Made by a program: the position numbers and the translations under genes. A stretch of DNA of 41,514 nt from DATJLQ01 sp035509415 (GTDB lineage: Bacteria > Pseudomonadota > Alphaproteobacteria > JACZXZ01), in contig DATJLQ010000055.1 of NCBI GenBank assembly GCA_035509415.1, forward strand, positions 1 to 41,514, given 5' to 3'. The notes below the pieces were generated by a model. The model saw only the letters and a list, made by a program, of their open reading frames with translations. It had not been told where the DNA came from and searched no databases. Positions 37,926-41,514 of this stretch are shown piece after piece (the stretch's first letter is position 1; each line of letters starts with the position of its first letter).

Positions 37926-37966
37926 CCAAAATAGAAATTGACGTATCCTACATAACACTGGACTGA

Positions 37967-39187
37967 TCAACTCGCAAGCTGCGCCAGGTACTTGGTCGGG
38001 TCGACCGCGTGGCTGCCCTTGCGAATCTCGAAATGGAGCTGCGGGAAGGCGACGCTGCCGGTCGAGCCGGCCTTGGCGATCTCCTGGCCGCGTTGCACCA
38101 CCTCGCCGCGATGGACCAGGAGCGTCTCGTTATGCGCGTAGGCGGTCATCCAGCCGTTTGCGTGCTTGATCAGCACCAGGTTCCCGAAGCCGCGAATCTC
38201 GTTGCCGGCATAGACCACGACGCCGCTATCCGCGGCGCGTACCGGGGTGCCTGCGGGCACGGCGATGTTGATGCCGTCGTTGAACAGGCCGCCTGACTTG
38301 GGCCCGTAATCCGACACGATCTTACCGCGCACCGGCCAGATGAAGTGCGAATTGCCCGGCGCGGGAATCGAATGGGTCGGCGCCTCCCGGCTGGCCTCGC
38401 GGACGCTCTCATGGCTGGGCGGCAAGGCGGCAAGCTTCTCGGGCTCGGGCTTCGGGATCGGCGTCAGCGGCGGCGCTTCCGTAGGCTGAGCCGGCACATT
38501 CGCGACCCGGCTCTCGGGCGGAGGTGTGGGCACCGGCTCCACTTCCTTCGGCGCCAGCTCCTTGGGCGCTATCGTCGTTGCCGGCACGCCGGGCGGCGGC
38601 AGGGATTCGACCTGCTGGATTTCGCGCGGGCTTGCCGGAACGCTCGGCACCGAGGCCCCGGTCACGATCTTCCCCGGCATGATAAGCGTCTGTCCGACGA
38701 AGATGTTATAGGGCGGATTTAAAGCATTTTCTCGGACCAGCTCGCTGACATCGACGTCGTTCGCGCGCGCGATGGCGTAAAGCGTCTCGCCCGCCGCGAC
38801 GATGTGGGTTTGGGGGTGGGGAATGACGAGCTTTTGGCCCGCGAGCAGCACATAGGGCGGCTCCAGACGGTTGGCGTCGATGAGCGCGCGGATGGGCACC
38901 TTGTTGCAACGCGAGACCTGATACAGCGTCTCGCCGCGTTGGACGATCTCGATCGCCGGGTTGCCCGTGGCCGGCGGGCGGCAGGCGGGGAATTGCGGCG
39001 CGGGCGCGGCCTGCGTCACCTGCCCCGGCGCTTGGGGCTGGAGCGGCTGAGCTTGCGGCGGCGCGTTGACGTCCGCCGGCTCCTCGGGTGCCGGATAGGC
39101 GAGGAAGCCGCAGCCCGCAAGCGCCAGGGGCATGAGCGCCGCCATCGCCCTGCCGAACGCCGCCAGCCGGGATCGGCGCGCGCCCAT
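37967..39187 (-). CDS. Lipoprotein with two LysM domains and a degenerate M23 domain (NlpD-like)
   Basis: 406 residues. Lipobox LALAGC marks it for lipid modification. Two LysM domains (about 80-125 and 130-175) bind glycan strands, a Pro-rich linker follows, and a LytM/M23 domain closes the protein. The metal-binding HxxxD motif is altered (FNDGINIAVP) and the second HxH reads QLH, so it is probably an amidase activator like NlpD/EnvC rather than a peptidase. ATG 39187 begins one base after the pcm stop; GTG 39196 is an alternative. Confidence 0.9.
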   Translation of the reverse strand: MGARRSRLAAFGRAMAALMPLALAGCGFLAYPAPEEPADVNAPPQAQPLQPQAPGQVTQAAPAPQFPACRPPATGNPAIEIVQRGETLYQVSRCNKVPIRALIDANRLEPPYVLLAGQKLVIPHPQTHIVAAGETLYAIARANDVDVSELVRENALNPPYNIFVGQTLIMPGKIVTGASVPSVPASPREIQQVESLPPPGVPATTIAPKELAPKEVEPVPTPPPESRVANVPAQPTEAPPLTPIPKPEPEKLAALPPSHESVREASREAPTHSIPAPGNSHFIWPVRGKIVSDYGPKSGGLFNDGINIAVPAGTPVRAADSGVVVYAGNEIRGFGNLVLIKHANGWMTAYAHNETLLVHRGEVVQRGQEIAKAGSTGSVAFPQLHFEIRKGSHAVDPTKYLAQLAS

Positions 39188-39188
39188 G

Positions 39189-39851
39189 TCACGCACCCCG
39201 ATGGCGTCGCGGGGCCGAGGTCGGTGCCGCGCCGATCAAGGGCACGAAGCGCACCGGTCCCATATCCTTGGTCTCGACCCCGTCGAACAATCGCCGCACC
39301 TGGAGCAGGCGCTGCTCGCCATGGCGATTCCCCGCCGGCAGCACGATGATGCCGCCGACCTTGAGCTGCTCGACCAGGCGCTGGGGCAGCTCGGTCGCCG
39401 CCGCGGTGAGGATGATGCCGTCGAACGGCGCCTGGGCCGGCCAGCCGAGACTGCCATCGCCGAAATTGGTCGTGATGTTGCTGAGCTTTAGCGCCTTGAA
39501 GCGCTTCTCCGCCTCGGCGAGCAAAGGCCGGTGGCGCTCGATCGAATAGAGCCGACGGCACAGCTGGGCGAGGATCGCCGCCTGGTAGCCCGAGCCGGTG
39601 CCGACCTCGAGGATTTTCATGCGCGGCCCGAGCTCGAGCGCCTGGGTCATGCGCGCGACCACGACCGGCTGGCTCAAGGTCTGGCCGTGGCCGATGGGCA
39701 AAGCCACGTTCTCGTAGGCCTGGTCGAGAAACGGCTCGGGTACGAACAGCTCGCGCGGCGTCCGCTCGATCGCGGCGAGCACGCGCGTTTCGGTGACGCC
39801 CGCGCTACGCAGCTCCATGATCATGCGGATCTTGCGCGCCTCGATCGTCAC
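39189..39851 (-). CDS. pcm: Protein-L-isoaspartate O-methyltransferase
   Basis: 220 residues. It repairs damaged aspartyl/asparaginyl residues using S-adenosylmethionine. The hallmarks are LPIGHGQTLSQPVVVARMTQAL and EVGTGSGYQAAILAQLC, then VERHRPLL-type and FDGIILTAAATELPQRL. The GTG start overlaps the surE stop (GTGA), so the genes are translationally coupled. Confidence 0.95.
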   Translation of the reverse strand: MTIEARKIRMIMELRSAGVTETRVLAAIERTPRELFVPEPFLDQAYENVALPIGHGQTLSQPVVVARMTQALELGPRMKILEVGTGSGYQAAILAQLCRRLYSIERHRPLLAEAEKRFKALKLSNITTNFGDGSLGWPAQAPFDGIILTAAATELPQRLVEQLKVGGIIVLPAGNRHGEQRLLQVRRLFDGVETKDMGPVRFVPLIGAAPTSAPRRHRGA

Positions 39852-40690
39852 GCGCCGGCCCCCGTGCCGGAGGCATCCTTGAGGGCGCCGGAGACATCCT
39901 CGACGGCGCCGAAGGCATCCTCGAGGGTCGCAAGGGTCGGCCGGTGCGTGAGGTCGGTCGAAAGCGGTGTTACCGCAATCGAGCCCTGGAGCACGGCGGC
40001 GAGATCGCTCCCGGGCCGGGTCGGCTCCTCGGTCCTGAGGGTGGCGACCCAGAAATAGGGCACGCCGCGCGGGTCGAGCCTGCGGTCGAGCTCGCCGCCC
40101 GGCTTGCGCCGTCCCTGGGAGGTCACCGCGACGCCTTTGACCCGATCCGCCGGCACATCCGGAAAGTTGACGTTGATCAGCACGCCCTTGGGCCAGGCGA
40201 CGCTCACGAGGGTGCGGATCACGTCGGCAGCGTGGCGCTCGGCGACCGCCCAGGGCGTGCGCTTGGTCTCCTCGGCGACGTATTGGCTGAGGGCGATGGA
40301 CGGCACGCCGAGCAGGGTTCCCTCCATCGCCGCGGCGATGGTGCCGGAATAGGTCACGTCCTCGCCGAGATTGCCGCCCCGGTTGACGCCCGAGAGCACC
40401 AGGTCCGGCGCATGGTCCTTGAGGATATGGGTGACCGCGAGAAGGACCGCGTCGGTGGGCGTGCCGTTGACCGCGAAATGGCGCTCGTCGCGCGTCCGGA
40501 TGCGGAGCGGCGTACGCACGGTGAGCGAATGGCTCACCGCACTCTGCTCGGTCTCGGGGGCGACCACCCAGACGTCGTCCGAAAGCGTGCGCGCGACGCG
40601 CTCGAGCAGCTTGATGCCGTTGGCATCGATGCCGTCGTCGTTCGACACCAGGATGCGGCATTTGGCGAGGTCGAGCGGCGCCTTGAACAT
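39848..40690 (-). CDS. surE: 5'/3'-nucleotidase SurE
   Basis: 280 residues. It hydrolyses nucleoside monophosphates in stress and stationary phase. The metal site is ILVSNDDGIDANGI, followed by VNRGGNLGEDVTYSGTIAAAMEG and the TPTDAVLLAV segment. It starts with ATG after TTGAGGCGC, five bases behind the serS stop, and its end overlaps pcm. The C-terminal 25 residues are a non-conserved Ala/Gly tail. Confidence 0.95.
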   Translation of the reverse strand: MFKAPLDLAKCRILVSNDDGIDANGIKLLERVARTLSDDVWVVAPETEQSAVSHSLTVRTPLRIRTRDERHFAVNGTPTDAVLLAVTHILKDHAPDLVLSGVNRGGNLGEDVTYSGTIAAAMEGTLLGVPSIALSQYVAEETKRTPWAVAERHAADVIRTLVSVAWPKGVLINVNFPDVPADRVKGVAVTSQGRRKPGGELDRRLDPRGVPYFWVATLRTEEPTRPGSDLAAVLQGSIAVTPLSTDLTHRPTLATLEDAFGAVEDVSGALKDASGTGAGA

Positions 40691-40695
40691 GCGCC

Positions 40696-41514
40696 TCAAG
40701 CCCCCGCGCGCGCGATACGCGTGAGGCCGCCCATGTAGGGATGAAGCGCCTCGGGGATGGCGATCGAGCCGTCGGAATCCTGATAATTCTCCATGATCGC
40801 GATGAGCGCGCGCCCGACCGCGATGCCCGAGCCGTTGAGCGTGTGGACGAGCTGGGTCCCCTTCTCGCCCGCGCGCTTGAAACGCGCCTTCATGCGCCGC
40901 GCCTGGAAGTCGCCGCAATTCGAGCAGCTCGAGATTTCGCGATAGCGCCCCTGCCCCGCGAGCCAGACCTCGATGTCGTAGGTCTTGCGCGCAGCGAAGC
41001 CCATGTCGCCGGTCGAAAGCACGATTGTGCGGAACGGAAGCCCGAGGCGCTTCAGCACCGCCTCGGCGCACGCCGTCATGCGCTCATGCTCTTCGTTCGA
41101 TTTCTCGGGATGCACGATCGAGACCAGCTCGACCTTGTAGAACTGATGCTGGCGCAGCATGCCGCGCGTGTCCTTTCCCGCCGCTCCCGCCTCGGCGCGA
41201 AAGCAGCCGGTCCAGGCGGTATAGCGTTGCGGCAACTCGCCCTCGTCGAGGATCGCGTCCGCCACGAGGTTGGTGAGCGGCACCTCGGCGGTCGGGATCA
41301 GGCGCAGATCGACGCCCTCGAGCTTGAACAAATCCTCGCCGAACTTCGGCAGGTTGCCGGTGCCGTAGAGCGTGCGGTCGCGCACGAGCATCGGCGGGCT
41401 CACCTCGGTGTAGCCGAACTCGCTCGTGTGGAGGTCGAGCATGAATTGGGCGAGCGCGCGCTCGAGGCGCGCGAGCGCTCCCTTGAGCACCGCGAAGCGC
41501 GCACCCGAAATCCG
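40696..41514 (-). CDS. serS: Seryl-tRNA synthetase (3' part; start outside the window)
   Basis: The frame enters the window at its right edge. The class II motifs are clear: motif 2 around YTAWTGCFRAEAGAAGKDTRGMLR, then QFYKVELVS, ISSCSNCGDFQARRM and motif 3 NGSGIAVGRALIAIMENYQ. It charges tRNA-Ser. It is the first gene seen of the serS-surE-pcm-NlpD-like operon. Confidence 0.96.
   Translation of the reverse strand, partial: RISGARFAVLKGALARLERALAQFMLDLHTSEFGYTEVSPPMLVRDRTLYGTGNLPKFGEDLFKLEGVDLRLIPTAEVPLTNLVADAILDEGELPQRYTAWTGCFRAEAGAAGKDTRGMLRQHQFYKVELVSIVHPEKSNEEHERMTACAEAVLKRLGLPFRTIVLSTGDMGFAARKTYDIEVWLAGQGRYREISSCSNCGDFQARRMKARFKRAGEKGTQLVHTLNGSGIAVGRALIAIMENYQDSDGSIAIPEALHPYMGGLTRIARAGA

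Overview
The window is high-GC DNA from an alphaproteobacterium, most likely a Rhodospirillales-type lineage. This rests on strong G/C third-position bias, alphaproteobacterial gene blocks (serS-surE-pcm-NlpD-like; yajC-secD ... Mth938-like ... NDUFAF6-like; gyrA-coaD-cyclophilin) and dispersed GC-rich palindromes between genes. Species cannot be fixed from the sequence alone.

Layout. 1-5.5 kb: a partial gene, a flavin reductase fused to a MarR-like domain, an exported protein, a cytochrome c and small membrane proteins; one membrane protein has an elaborate palindrome over its ribosome binding site. 5.6-11 kb: a large hybrid sensor kinase, an outer-membrane-type protein, a ModA-like binding protein and tRNA-Lys(UUU). 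11-16.5 kb: fatty acid desaturase, exported cyclophilin, coaD, gyrA. 16.9-18.9 kb: three tandem paralogues of a miniature protein made of a twin-arginine-like leader and a peptidase S74 (phage tail-spike intramolecular chaperone) domain, each behind the same promoter-like element. 18.9-22.5 kb: ssb and uvrA, divergent. 22.5-28.7 kb: an orphan antitoxin, an exported carbonic-anhydrase-like protein, trmFO, a GH46-like lysozyme/chitosanase with a small membrane protein, an NDUFAF6-like protein, a PuuD-like membrane protein and an Mth938-like protein. 28.7-31.1 kb: a tandem repeat array, secD and yajC; the secF expected after secD is not here. 31.3-32.9 kb: a higBA toxin-antitoxin pair and a DUF815 ATPase. 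32.9-37.9 kb: a lower-GC accessory island. 38-41.5 kb: NlpD-like, pcm, surE and serS (serS runs off the end).

The accessory island is the richest part. It holds a Fic protein followed by a membrane-protein gene that was split by an IS1595-family transposon. I can place the transposon exactly at 34415-37564: 28-bp imperfect inverted repeats and a perfect 8-bp target duplication, TCTCGGTC. Removing it restores a continuous 169-codon reading frame behind fic. The transposon carries cargo: a methyltransferase N-terminal stub, a PD-(D/E)XK-like protein and a tightly overlapping three-gene operon of unknown function on the opposite strand.

The best candidates for something undescribed are (i) the three S74 mini-proteins with a shared CTTG-N17-CCATA promoter-like element, (ii) the cargo operon and the broken Fic/membrane-protein module, and (iii) the tandem array standing where secF would be, whose units carry copies of the secD 3' end.
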